Shown here: piece by piece, positions 1 through 11,358 of the stretch
How the letters are laid out: each line of letters opens with the position of its first letter
How positions within the stretch are numbered: position 1 is the first letter of the stretch
Source: Symbiodinium natans
Lineage: Eukaryota > Sar > Dinophyceae > Suessiales > Symbiodiniaceae
Direction of reading: 5' to 3'
Length of the DNA: 62,000 nucleotides
NCBI GenBank assembly: GCA_905221605.1
Contig: CAJNDS010002210.1
Span: forward strand, 237,501 to 299,500
The notes under the pieces: generated by a model
Database searches by the model: none
Told to the model about the DNA's origin: nothing
Seen by the model: only the letters and a program-made list of their open reading frames with translations
Made by a program: the position numbers and the translations under genes

Positions 1-285
1 ACCGCCCCCGTCCTGGAGATGGCCGACGACGCACTCCGTGAACGGACTCCAGAAGGAGATTACAGAGAAAAGCAGGCCCATGATGGTCGCATCCTCGCAG
101 CGATTGAAAATTGACGGCAGTGGCCATGCAGGTGCCGCACGGAGTTTGCAAGCAGTGAGTAGCCGCTCGGTGCCCAAGTATCTCCCGAAAAACAGATGCC
201 GAGGTGCTGCTCCGAACTTCTCCAGATAGACCTCAGCTGTGAAGAAGACTTGGGTGCACACGCCGCGCAACAAAAAGTCTGACAA
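1..285 (-). CDS. Possible partial exon of an unrecognised gene, running off the left edge
   Basis: On the minus strand one frame stays open from a TAG just right of position 285 to the window edge, about 95 codons. Its translation has balanced composition, with segments such as LLRGVCTQVFFTAEVYLEKF and HLFFGRYLGTERLL, unlike the low-complexity frames on the other strand. No ATG is seen. A pyrimidine-rich stretch ending in CAG sits at the right boundary and would suit an intron 3' splice site, so I read this as an exon rather than a whole gene. No family is recognised. It could be a chance open frame. Confidence 0.28.
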   Translation of the reverse strand, partial: MSDFLLRGVCTQVFFTAEVYLEKFGAAPRHLFFGRYLGTERLLTACKLRAAPAWPLPSIFNRCEDATIMGLLFSVISFWSPFTECVVGHLQDGGG

Positions 286-290
286 ATGCT

Positions 291-480
291 ATTGTGTCAC
301 ATTGTGTCATCTTGTGTCATATTGTGTCATCTTGTGTCATCTTGTGTCATCTTGTGTCATCTTGTGTCATATTGTGTCATATTGTGTCATAGTGTGTCAT
401 AGTGTGTCATAGTGTGTCATATTGTGTCATATTGTGTCATATTGTGTCATATTGTGTCATATTGTGTCATATTGTGTCTC
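291..480. repeat. 10-bp minisatellite, unit ATTGTGTCAT, 19 units
   Basis: Nineteen consecutive 10-bp units with variation only at the first two bases (AT, CT or AG). Variants are clustered: CT units to the left, AG in the middle, AT to the right. That is typical of local duplication by slippage or unequal exchange. The short open frames through it are products of the repeat. Confidence 0.95.
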
Positions 481-2828
481 CTGGCAAGGAGCATCTTTAG
501 CCGAGCCAATGATGGCCAAAATGTGGAACAAGCCTTGGTGTACAATCTTGGAATCACGGACTGCGATGCTACAAGACCTCTGGGACTGCAGGGACGACAC
601 ACACGAGTCTGTCCAAGAGGCTAAAAAGCGACAGCGCGAAGCGGAATTTTCCTTGGCTTGGCAGGATGGCACGGGCGCGGGCTGGCAAACAAAAAGAAGG
701 CACATGAAGGCAACATCTACAAAGCAAATGTTCAGCCAGCTGCTGAACAAAGAGTGGCCAGAATGGCCATGCGGTTCGGTCAACTTCCGCCGCAATCTGC
801 TGAAGCAGCCTTCGGAAGCTCCGGATCCTTGAGGCGCTGCCTTGCTCTCGGGCTCCATGGGCTCCATGGGCTTCATGGGCTCCATCGCGTGGGGGGAGCG
901 CGATGACCGAGATACTTGTGATGTGTGTGTGGCTTGTGGAGGATTTTGCTCTGTTGCCGGCACAAGGAACACGTATGTCAAGTCAATTGTGGCTTAGCAC
1001 TTCGGCCTGAATCGTTTGCATACACACGTAGGTGCTCATGTTGAAGAAGTCATGTCTTCAGCCAACATGCCCCGTAACCGTGCATGCAAATTCTCGCCGA
1101 TGAGAAGCTTTTCGAAGTGCCGGTGCTGCTGCAGCTGCAAGCACAAGTGCCAGAAGCCTCCAAAGCTCCAGCCAACCACCCAAAGAGCCGCCTCCATCTT
1201 GCCACATGACATGCGCACATGCCCGAACTACTTCGTAGTTACTACAAATCAGCAGCGACCTGCCTGATGTCACCAACACAGCATCCAACGCGCATTCAAT
1301 GCCCAGGCCATCCAGTTTGGCAACTCGAGGGCAGATCTTTCACTTTTCATGCTTCGGCTGGAACTTCCAAGCTCACACTCAAACAAAAGAATGCCACAGC
1401 CTGCTCCGGACGGGCATCCCACCAGGATGTGCGCGCCGAAAAACTCGATCAAAACCCCCTGGGCACAGACTCTTTGATGTTTTTGGATTGTGCGCTCTGT
1501 TTCCGGGGAACATTCGTCTCGGCCTCTGGTTCAGACGTGTTGCCAAGCCATGCCAGTCGAAGTGCCGGCATGAGCAATCCGAGGTAATGCTTCAGATTTG
1601 CTTCCCTGACAGCAGGTTGTTATAAACGGGAATATTGTATATGATTGTTGCAAACAGCGTTGCTGGAAGAGGCTTGCGAAAACGATGTCGTCAGAAGCAT
1701 GTTGCTTTCGCTCGTGGAGCTTGCAGAGTTGTAGAAACTACGAGTACCCAACAGCACCAAACACACGCTAAGGTTTCCTGCCACAGCGCCTTGAGGACAC
1801 CCAAGCCGAACATACATCTCAAGCCATCACGCAAACCGACTGCGGAGGCCACAGCATCCGACACGAGCCGGCAGACTCTTGGGGAATGCAGGCTTGAAGT
1901 GTCAGCTTCGCTGCGGACGGGCATCGGAATGGCAAAGAGTAGAGACACTCCAAGACCGGCGGGCGCCCCCACTGCCTTCGCGCCTAGCTCAAGCCTGACA
2001 CAGCGACATTTCCGAATATTTGGCTTGATGCCACAAAAAGACCGTGGTGGTGTGCGAGAGCTGATCCACAGTGATCCTCCATGGGACGCGCCTGTAAAAA
2101 AATTGTCATGCTGCGGATGCACGGGTGGAGTGCACGGGTGGAGTAGTCACTTGCGCCCAGGGGCGACTTTCCCCCGTACGGAGACTACTGAGTGTACACG
2201 TTTCGACTATCTTTTGTGCTCCGAAGTGACTAGATGTCCTGAAAATGATTCTTGGTAGCGGTTGCGTGACTCTGTACGTAGCAGCAGTGCCGAATCAGTT
2301 GGATTTTGACCAGTATCTGAAGTGCTGGGATCTCACGCCCACAGCTCTACAATCGCAAAGCCCATAGGTAACTCAAGGGCGTTAGGCAGTGGCGGTCCCC
2401 CAACCGAAACCCCTAAGAAAAGGACGCTGAATCGTTCGTGCTCACCACGTCATGTCAGTCAAGTTCAAGAGGGAGAGCGGAGCCGGGAGAGGAGGGGAAA
2501 GTGTTGTACTCGGTTGCCTGGCCGTAAAAAAAAAAACCGTGCGAAAGGCACAACGGCGGGCGCCACCTCGCACAGTTTAATGACCAGGCGAAGGCTCGCT
2601 GGCCGGCCACTTGCGTCGTCCCGCCACAGCGTGCCTCGGCACGTGTGGCAGCGGGAGCTTCAAGCGCCGCAGTAAACACGACGCGCAATGCAATCGGAGA
2701 AAAACGCTGCGTTTGCGCCTGCAAGCGTCCACAACCGTTCGCAACCGTTCGCAAGCGTCCGCCAAGAGTCCGCAAGCGCCTGCGAGTGTTGAGCGCCCGC
2801 TGTTCGGGTGAAACTCCACAAGAAGCTG
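481..2828. other. GC-rich stretch without a supported gene
   Basis: Many short overlapping open frames occur on both strands, as expected of GC-rich non-coding DNA. None has a recognisable domain. A minus frame at about 1,690-1,960 has some coding-like hydrophobic composition but no start or homology that I can name. It may be intron or intergenic sequence of the gene at the left edge. Confidence 0.4.
850..885. repeat. Four-unit 9-bp tandem repeat (GGCTCCATG type)
   Basis: Four near-identical 9-bp units, the third with one base changed. Read on the minus strand it encodes repeated Met-Glu-Pro triplets, but there is no evidence of translation. Confidence 0.8.
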
Positions 2829-3110
2829 GCCGAATCCGTCAAGCTATAAGGAAAAACTGGCGGCTCTATTATTCCACGCTAATGTATTCAAGGCAATCGC
2901 TTGCTTGAAACACTCTAATTTCCTCAAGGTAAATGTCCTAAATACCGCACCACACAATGAAGTGCAGATACGTTGTTTAGGAAGATGTCAAGGCTGAGCC
3001 AGATGCACACCCGGAAGGCGGACCGGTCATCCTCAACAGAAATCCAACTCCGAATCCATCACGCAAGGCGGGTCATGGCGTCTCTCCGAATCCGTCAAGC
3101 TAAGGGAAAA
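2829..3110 (+). repeat. Dispersed repeat family, core GAATCCGTCAAGCT, left group
   Basis: Clear copies of the core are at about 2,831-2,846 and 3,086-3,110, each followed by an A-rich AAGGGAAAA-like tail, with a weaker variant near 3,050 (GAATCCATCACGC). The same core returns four times at 5,231-5,360. Repeated occurrence with a constant right flank (TAAGGGGAAAC) points to a dispersed short repeat. Confidence 0.7.
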
Positions 3111-4975
3111 CGTTGTTTGTTTCGGTCACTCGACGTCCGCTCCCACATGTGAATTTGTACCTCCACGAAAACGTTTGTCCTGCGCGTGCGTATTGAAATG
3201 AACACACACACCCTGCAGCGTACGCTCACACACGCGTTGTTTGCGGTACGGCCTCAGCGTTGCTGTTGGCTGCAAGTATCATCTGTCACCACACAGCACA
3301 GGGTTGGAAAACAGCCCCGACTCATTGGGTGTAGTCACAATAGCCTGAAGGAGTCCAATGGGACCACGACTCATGCCGGGGCGTTGGTCTCAGGGTTTCC
3401 CTCCCCGAACTGGGCACAAATTCGCCAGGCGGCTCACCTCACCCTCTGTCGGCGCTCGCCTCAAACACCTGCCTATGGGGCGCTGCGGGCTCATAACTGA
3501 TCCTCATCTCCCCGATGCAAAAACGTCCAACCCGGCAACCTCCTTACGTGTGGGTGTGCACGGGAAAACACAAAGGCACTAGAGAGGATTTGGATCCTAC
3601 GGACAAGCTCGCCCAAGAGGTGCGTCGAACTGAATGGGGATGCGCAACCCAACGTTAGGCCAACACATGCACATGCGAGGCTGTCACCCGATTTCGGCAC
3701 TGATCGGGGCAAGAAGTTTCCCGCCCCTGCCCTGGTTGCCACTGAGTATTTTGGACACGGCGACGCTTCGGACTCGTAACCTGGGCGTAACCCGCTGGGC
3801 GGACTAAACTGCAATAAGGATAAACGTGAAAAGATGGCGAACCCCCACCTGCTCAAACAGCCACATATTGGTTTTGTTCCGAAGTTGTTTGCGTCCACTC
3901 CTTGCTCGGGGAAATATCGGCGTTTGCGGAAGCTTGCGTTCGTATAAACAATTTTCTCTGCTGCAATCGGACAACGTTACGTTGTGCAACTCGCCAGCCG
4001 TGTTGCTTCGAAAGTTCCTTGTGAAAGTGGTTGCTCTTCAGCTGTCTAGCATGATCATTGATGCGTACCGCCCACCATGAGCGAAAATGCAAACTGTCAC
4101 TTGAGCGAAGCACACATGTCACTTCACATCTTGCGCCTGTTTGAAACATACGTGTGCCTATTTGAAACATACACAAACAGACCATCCACTTCGCCACGCG
4201 CATTCATGCTTTCGAGCCTGCACGCAACCGGCTTTCGCATACCTAGTGCCGCACGTATCGCATATGGCATATTGAATGGCGTATTGAGACGGTGCTGCAG
4301 CGCGCTCTGTGGAAAGTTTGTAGCCCCCGTTCCACCTCTGTTTGGCAGTGTGGCAAAAAGCTAAAATCCTCAGCCGACGCCGGTGGCTCCGTCGTGGAGG
4401 TGACTGGCCTCCCGCCTGTCAACTCACACGCTGGCAATTCCCAAGCTCACGCTGAAGCCGTCCGACGCCGTCGTTGTCATGCCGAACGCGGAAACATGGA
4501 ACAAGGTCTTTTTTTTTGTTCCGTCGTGCTAAATGATGCTGTTCACCTCGGTGGAGCTTCATCTTACGTGGGCTTACTAGCATGCCTGACCCACAAGCAT
4601 GATTTTTTCCCGCTCCGAGAAGGATTCTCGTTTCAAAGTTGGGGGTCTGGGGATCGGTTGCCAAGTCGCGGGGGCCCGCATCGCTTATGCGTTCTGGCCG
4701 CTGAAATCGTGGGGCGCTGAAACGACAAGTCCCAGCGTCTCGTGCAGCGCCTCATCGCACTGCGCGCACGCAGGGCCCAGGGATAGGCACGGCGCTGGTG
4801 GGGGGTATTGGCCGTTGCTGTCCAGCGAGCGGCCTGCAACACCGTCATTGGAGTCTGGACGATGCCTCCGTTGCCCGCAGCGGACAGCGACGTTGGACAC
4901 AGTGGCGTGCGAAAGCCTCTTCGCGCTTCTGTCGTCCCGCTGGCCTTGCGGCTCGCGGGCCACAGCACTCCCTAC
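3111..4975. other. No supported gene
   Basis: Only short, compositionally random frames are visible. There is a T9 run near 4,509. No domain, RNA gene or transposon boundary could be assigned. Confidence 0.4.
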
Positions 4976-4979
4976 CGCG

Positions 4980-5215
4980 CCAGAGCTCCGCATGCCTTTG
5001 ACGCGCATGATGGCGATTCGTAAGCCCGGACGTGGCGTGCGCGGCATTGCGACGGGCGACATGTTTCGTCGGCTCGTCTCACGTTCGCTGGCCGCCGTGT
5101 GGGCGCCAGTGTTCGACCAGGCCACGAGCCAATCTTGCTTGCGCTCCGCACCCGAGCAGAAGTGGATGCGCTGTCGGCCCGACTCCGTGCAACCCTCCCT
5201 CGAAAACGATGCTCG
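4980..5215 (+). pseudogene. Relic of a non-LTR-type reverse transcriptase
   Basis: In one plus frame the translation passes through RKPGRGVRGIATGDMFRRLV and then SRSLAAVWAPVFDQATSQ. This matches the fingers/palm block of a large RT-like family (consensus of the kind KPGGGxRxIAxGDxFRRLVxR). After a frame change the neighbouring frame continues with ALRTRAEVDALSARLRATL, which is the expected next block. The palm catalytic aspartates are not present. The fragment stops at the GAATCCGTCAAGCT repeats at 5,231. It is a truncated, frameshifted, non-functional relic. The family assignment is from remembered motifs, not a search. Confidence 0.55.
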
Positions 5216-5228
5216 CGCCACGGCGGCT

Positions 5229-5360
5229 CTCCGAATCCGTCAAGCTACGGCTCGGAATCCGTCAATCTATACGCGGAGGCTCCAGAAAACGCGTGTCGCG
5301 GCGGCTTTCCGAATCCGTCAAACATGGGTCGCGGCGGCTCTCCGAATCCGTCAAGTTAAG
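5229..5360 (+). repeat. Dispersed repeat family, core GAATCCGTCAAGCT, right group
   Basis: Four copies are packed into 130 bp (about 5,231, 5,254, 5,309 and 5,341), several preceded by CGGCGGCTCTCC. The cluster abuts the 3' end of the RT relic. The same core occurs 2 kb to the left. Confidence 0.8.
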
Positions 5361-6700
5361 GGGAAACTCCACAAGCGGTTGCGGCAGCTGTGAATTTTCT
5401 CGTTTCTCTGCTCTTTTTGGCTCGCTTGTGGCTTGGCGGAGCCTACGCAGGTGGCCTCAACCCCGCAACAGCATAGCTCATGGCGCCGAAGCATGCGGCT
5501 GTCCAGGACATTTTCAGGGCTCCCGACTTTGTGGGCTAACGCGCCAAACGCCAGACACGGCTAAAAACGACCTGCGTCAGGTGTTTCCAGATGTGGTCAG
5601 GAATTTCTTGAAGGATAATCGACTATGCTCGCGCTCAAGCTAGCCGCAACTTTCCCTGTTGAGCGCACTAGACATGCTCGTCGCGGACGGGTCGGCTGAG
5701 GACGTTGCGCGCGCTCTTGATCATGGTGGAGCCCTCCAAGAAGCGGCGCCGTCGCAGCGCGCCTGCCATCACCGACTTGATTTGTGATCCGTAGCTTCGA
5801 CTTGACCCTGGCGAGAGGATGGCTGTTCATCTGGGTGGCATCGGTGCGGCGGCGACTATGGTCTACAAAATGGCTTGCACCACGCGTGGAGTGAGATGAG
5901 GAAACATTTCCTCCTATGTTTGCAGGGGCATTCCGGTCTTGGTGTCTGCGGGAGGACACGCTCACTTTCGATAAGCACCTTCGACACTAGCAAGGCTATC
6001 GAGGCAATCCACGCGGCCACGACACCGAGGAAGTGCTCCGTGCCCAGTCAATGTGTGGACGCCGGTCGCTCTTGGCTGCTGAGGTGGACCCGCCCAGCCA
6101 CGAAAGGGAGTAGGAAGCGTCGTGCCATGGCTGCCGCCGTGACGCTGTCTCTTGAAGCTTGCATACACAATTCAACCAGCAGCGGTTGAATGTAACCACG
6201 ATTAAATATTGCCGTGCCGGCATCAGTGCGTTTTCCCGGCGTCGTAGCGGCCTCTGTTGCAAACTGAACACTCCTCACTGTTACGAAAGCATCGACTGGT
6301 TTGCGTTGCCCTTGACTCACCTGTTCGAAAAGTAGTCCCCCCTATACACCGCGAAGTTCAGTCGCCCCCTTTGTGAACCGGGGTGAACGCGCATATGCTT
6401 CCCGCTCTCCGAGGCCGGTAGCATCCCAAGACATCATGCCGATCGACTCCCTTCGATTCCTTCCAACCTGGGCGGTCGGCGGCGCAGTGCTGACTGCCCC
6501 ACCATGAGCCTGGCCTACTGGTCCCAGAGCCCCTCCCCGTCTTTGGAGGCAGTCCTTTTGAGACTCCACCTTCTCGTTGCTTCCCTCCTAAATGAGAACT
6601 GGCAAAACATGCACCCCTCCGACCTGACCTGAGCTCATGGCCACGATCCTGACCAGTCAGGCTTGTCAACTAGCTGAGCTGTTCAAGGGGTGGAGGTTTT
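5361..6700. other. No supported gene
   Basis: Short frames on both strands, none longer than about 120 codons and none recognisable. Composition changes from GC-rich to AT-richer, CAAT-rich DNA near 6,700. Confidence 0.4.
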
Positions 6701-9700
6701 ACCATTGAGAATTCATTGATCCCAATTGAGAATGGACAATTCTCCCTTCAATACAAGCATACAACTGTCAGATGCAATCTCTCGCTCAGCAATCTTTTGT
6801 GTCACTTGGGCTGAGCCAATTTTGAGCCTTGAGCCAATCCTTGTTGGCACCTTGAGCCAAAGCATCATGGACATGGCAATGTCCACATGCCAATGTTCTC
6901 TGTCAGTGTTGCATGTTCTTCATGCAATGGACAATGTACATGTGCAGGAAGTAAAGCTCAATCATAACACCGTCCCTTGAATGAATGCTTCAGCAATCAT
7001 TCACACTAACAGCTTTACAATAACCAACTGTGCAACAATTCTTGATGCTGCCGACCTTCTTGTGGGTCAATCTTCATTTTGTTCTCGGGCAGTCATCTGT
7101 TACTTGATAAAACAAAGACAATGGTCTGGAACCGGCATCTTGTGGCCAATTTCTTGTTCTAGAGTTCCATGACCTTTACAATTGCAAGATAAACAACCGC
7201 ATTGAATGAATGACTTAGCAATCATCCAAACACAGCTTACTCGCAGTCAATAGAACCAGAAACTAGAGACCAGTAAATCAGAAAGCGTTTCTGCCAACGG
7301 GGCTCAATGAGCTCAGTTCTTCTTCACGTCAAGACGGCAGTAGCTTTTGGTTGCAGTCAACCTATCCGAAGGCATTCCTGGATTCTGAGAAACGGCTTGA
7401 TGTCACAATGAGTAAGTCAATGTGACTCAAAATGCTCAGAACGGCAGGTCTTGCAACATAGGTGGAGTTGCAATGACTTTCCAGATCCAAGTTCAATACG
7501 GTGTCCAACACCGCACCGAAGATCTCAATGAAAGCAATCCAATCGCATTCATTCGTCGTCTTCCGGAAACAATGCATGAAGCAGTCACTAGCAGACTGCA
7601 AACAAAACCAATCACTGTTCGTGCAATTGAAATCTGCAGCATGAGAACAATGACAGAACCAAACTAATTTTGTAAAACCTCAATACTGTACGACGAGGTT
7701 CAAAAGAAGCAGCTGACCAATGAGCAACGCTGAGAGAATGCTGTCACTCAAGTAGGACCAACCAGGTTGCATCCAATGCAATCCCGAAAGTTCCCACGCG
7801 CAGTTTTGCAACGGCGACCAATACGCTGCTTTAGATCAGGGTCAAGGAAAAAATTCTCAAATCTGTACTTCGAAAGAATGACCCTTCTCACAACTTCAGA
7901 ACCGAGCAACGCCATGTAGAGATAGCAATGCCGGATATATGGCTTCCTGAAACCAGTGTATGTCAACCGCGAAGAAGATATCACCAATCGACTCGGCCTG
8001 AAATCAAATGGTAGATAAGCAAAGCAACCCATGAAACCATTCCATCATCCAAAGAACTCTCATGCACTGATACAGTCGCCAATAAAAGTCTGACTCCACG
8101 TAAAACTTGAATTCCAATCCTACACAACTATGGGTTGTGAGCTATACAACTTTGGGTTATGAGCCCAATGAGGCGTTCCACCAAGCTCGCGGCTACCAGC
8201 GACGCTACCAGCGATATTCGATCTCACTGTGGTCGAATGAATGCAATGACTCGGTTTGCACATAGAAAAATACGGAAATAAAGAATCACAAGCAATGAGT
8301 TCACAAGCTCTGACGAATACCACGAAGACAAAGCAACTGCGAATACTTCCAAGCATATGTCAATCCAATCAAAGATCCATCGTCTCGCTTTCAATGACCA
8401 GAGTGGTCAATGCATAACGTTTGCAGAATAACAATCACCACCATGGTGATGTCAGTGATGTCCCCTGCAATATACATAGGACCATCTGTCTGTCAAAGGG
8501 CAACGTCAAATCGTGAAATCACAATCGCATCGGCGAAGTGTGCGACGTAAGGATCAATGGCACTCAACAAATGCCATGAAGTAACATCACGCGGAAGCCA
8601 TATCCGCACAACGCGAAGATCAGAAGCAATGAATATCAGACACCACCAATCATTTGTGCATCCTGCTCAATCCAGCATGTTGCCACAGTATCTGGCGCCT
8701 TTCGGGCAACAATACAGGCAATCTCGCCAGTCTTCTTCTCGTAAAGCAATGCGTTAAACCCAGAGGTGTTTGACAACGGGCTACCTCTCGCTAAACAAGC
8801 AGCAAAGCAATCAGCTGTAGGAAATGATGCTGCAATCCTGAAACGATGCAGTGAACCAGACACAAGCTCATTCCACACCTGTCAACAGCTTCTCGAGGTT
8901 AATAAGCTGTTGTCAGCCAAGCACTGAGCAATGGCAATGGACTTCAGAGGATGAGCGCGTCGCCAGAAAACCACAATGCCACTGTCATGCGATATAAGGA
9001 AATGGGTAAGCCACTTCGTCACAATCGGCACCATGCAGAAAATAGCACCACTCGTTCGCGCAACTGTTCACCAATCTCACACGCTAACTGCAATGTAGTA
9101 CACACCGCCAAAGTAAAGGAACAATGCTTCATCTTGTGATCAGTCTGCAGAACGCAAACCTATCTGCTGCGGTCTTGAATCACGCACTCAATGCGCAAGT
9201 AGCGCAGGTAGTGACGATGAGCTGCTGCACAATGAACTCTGAGTATCCGTGTTGGGCAACACAAACTCAATCCGAAGACTTGCCAATGCCTCGCACTGTA
9301 CAATGCAAACGCCATCTTCGTGAATCTCGAATGGTCTTGTTACGGCAATCCGAAGAACCAAAAAAAGCAATCACTGGCACTGAAGGAAAAAATCATCATT
9401 CATGTACTCAATACTCTTCTGCCATCTGCACAGTCAACCAATCCGAGTGGACATGCAGTTCGTGGAATCATCAAAGTGTGTCTCCAATTGTTGAAGCTAT
9501 ACAAGAATACAACCAGTCTGAACAAACGAAGTCCTGGGACAATGCTCAAGGCAATCCCGCGGAAACCATCTCCAGCAGACTGAACAGCAACCATTTGTCC
9601 TTACCACTTGTACTCGTCGCAAAGAAAACGCACAATCGCAGTATACTGGAGAAAACCATGGCTACAATCAGGGATCAGGGCGTAGGACGAATCAGCAATC

Positions 9701-10582
9701 GCATCTGCCAGTTTCAAGAAAGAAAACAACAACACTAGGTCAAGGCCAATCAGAATGGTCGCTTCTTCTATGTACAAGAAGAGGTATGCACAATTCTGCT
9801 CCTGACGGAACAATGGAGGAAAATCACCTGCCAATATTTCCTTAGGTCTGGCTCCTATATACAATTGCTCCTCGGCAATAGGAAACAACTTCGGGCAATT
9901 CACCCTTTGGTCAGCGCAATTATTCAAAACAGGTTCTTCAAAGCCAACACTAGACCACAACGCTCTCGCGAACTTTCTGGAAGTCCAATCCTAACGAGCA
10001 ACATGACCGAAAGCTAAATGCAGTACACATAGGGTCCAGGCAATGAGCAACTGTAACTAAGGCCTGGACGGCGGACAACCACAAGCAGCTGAGCAACGCG
10101 CATCAGTGATATCAACAAATTTGGCACCGAATTTTCACGCAAAGAAGCGTAATCGGCTCTTCACGATATCAATCTCTAAGATGCAAAGAAAGCAAACCAC
10201 ACACGACAGCTCGACCAACGAAGTACAAATATAGCGCAAATCAGCCACTCAATCAACGCATAAATCAGATTATGATTAACAATTCAAGCCTTCAAGCAAT
10301 ACCTGGAGCCAACGCCGACTCCTAGAGTCAATACTGACTCCTTCCTCCTCTCCGTCCCTCGGCTAAGGCTTCAGCCGCAAGCCGAACAACAAAAGGGATG
10401 GGAGGGCGGGAGAACGAGAGGACCAATCAACACGGACGCCTCAGCAACACAAAAGGAAAGCACGCAAGCCGAGCGCATCAGCCAAGGACGCCAAATGCAC
10501 TAACCGCTAACCCAGGCAAAACAGGGGAGGCGTCACCTCTCTCGACTCTCATAACTGGCAAATGCAATAAGCTACCGAGGAA
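6701..10582. other. Gene-poor, strand-asymmetric CAAT-rich DNA (left half)
   Basis: The tetramer CAAT recurs about every 15-30 bases on the plus strand while ATTG is rare. In 7,381-7,680 I count eleven CAAT and about one ATTG. No long open frame and no exact tandem period are visible. The same texture resumes to the right of element 1 (22,781 onward), so the element inserted into this stretch. Nothing codes here that I can support. The origin is unknown; it could be a decayed repeat family or an effect of biased mutation. Confidence 0.6.
6811..6863 (-). other. Three short spliced-leader-like fragments (weak)
   Basis: On the minus strand TTTGGCTCAAG (6,851-6,863), ATTGGCTCAAG (6,828-6,838) and ATTGGCTCAG (6,811-6,820) follow each other within 53 bases. 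They resemble the 3' end of the dinoflagellate spliced leader (TTTTGGCTCAAG). Tandem relics of this kind arise when trans-spliced mRNAs are reverse transcribed and reinserted. The surrounding CAAT-rich composition raises the chance of coincidence. Confidence 0.3.
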
Positions 10583-10784
10583 GTTCTCCCAACAAGCACT
10601 GCATGACCTAACCCTAGTTGGGGAGAGGAGTCCAACCCTAGCCCAATATCCCGAAGGGGAGTGGGTTAGGGTATCAACGACTCGCTCTCCTGTTTTCAGC
10701 GGTGCTGCTCTGGGCGAAAGAGTGAAATGCTTCGTGGGAAAGGCTGGGCAAGATCCCACGAGCATGTAAGGCCATCAAACCCCC
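10583..10784 (-). repeat. Element 1 terminal repeat B2
   Basis: 202 bp matching B1 (11,096-11,297) with one mismatch, in the same orientation. It forms the 3' terminus of element 1; the left flank is CAAT-rich host DNA. Confidence 0.93.
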
Positions 10785-10944
10785 TGTTGAGGTGAGATGA
10801 AGTCCCGAGGCGGGACTGAGGCTACTCCACTTTGGGAGGCAAATGGGCATTTCTGAGAAGGCTACTCCACTTTGGGAGGCGGGATCCGGCCGGATCCAGG
10901 CTTTGGTCGTTATGCTTTGAGTGCGCAAGGGCAGTGGTGGGTGG
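10785..10944 (-). other. Element 1 spacer between A2 and B2, with a repeat pair and a palindrome
   Basis: Contains GCTACTCCACTTTGGGAGGC twice (10,821-10,840 and 10,861-10,880) and the perfect 16-bp palindrome GGATCCGGCCGGATCC (about 10,882-10,897). In textbook PAT-like elements A2 and B2 abut; element 2 has only a 15-bp spacer here. It could hold recombinase- or processing-related sites. That is inference. Confidence 0.7.
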
Positions 10945-11095
10945 GCGAAAAGCAGAAGGCCCCACCTAGGGGTTAGGTCAAGGCCAGCTGAGAGCCGGAG
11001 ATGCTCCAGCTGTGCAAGGCTTGTTTAGGCGTATGGCAAATTACGGTGCATGATTCACTCGTGGGAAAACACACGGGAACCAAAAAACCCGAAGC
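10945..11095 (-). repeat. Element 1 internal repeat A2
   Basis: 151 bp identical to A1 (22,630-22,780), directly abutting B1. The junction CCCGAAGC|GTTCTCCC is the sequence expected to form when the element circularises. Confidence 0.93.
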
Positions 11096-11297
11096 GTTCT
11101 CCCAACAAGCACTGCATGACCTAACCCTAGTTGGGGAGAGGAGTCCAACCCTAGCCCTATATCCCGAAGGGGAGTGGGTTAGGGTATCAACGACTCGCTC
11201 TCCTGTTTTCAGCGGTGCTGCTCTGGGCGAAAGAGTGAAATGCTTCGTGGGAAAGGCTGGGCAAGATCCCACGAGCATGTAAGGCCATCAAACCCCC
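11096..11297 (-). repeat. Element 1 internal repeat B1
   Basis: 202 bp, one mismatch to B2. It lies directly downstream of the RNase H frame and upstream of A2. Confidence 0.93.
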
Positions 11298-11358
11298 ACT
11301 TCAGGGGCCCAGGGCAGACCGGTGAATGCATTAGGCCTCCCTACCCCCGCCCGGGGCA

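Noticed and set aside
412-832. Overlapping plus-strand frames through the 10-bp minisatellite
   Set aside because: The open reading comes from the repeat, which has no stop in two frames; the predicted peptides are repeats of a few residues.
1635-2258. 207-codon plus frame
   Set aside because: Composition matches GC-rich random sequence, no domain, and a competing frame of similar length lies on the other strand.
5326-5541. Idea that the GAATCCGTCAAGCT cluster is a CRISPR-like array
   Set aside because: Spacing is irregular, copies diverge, and CRISPR arrays are not expected in a eukaryotic nuclear genome.
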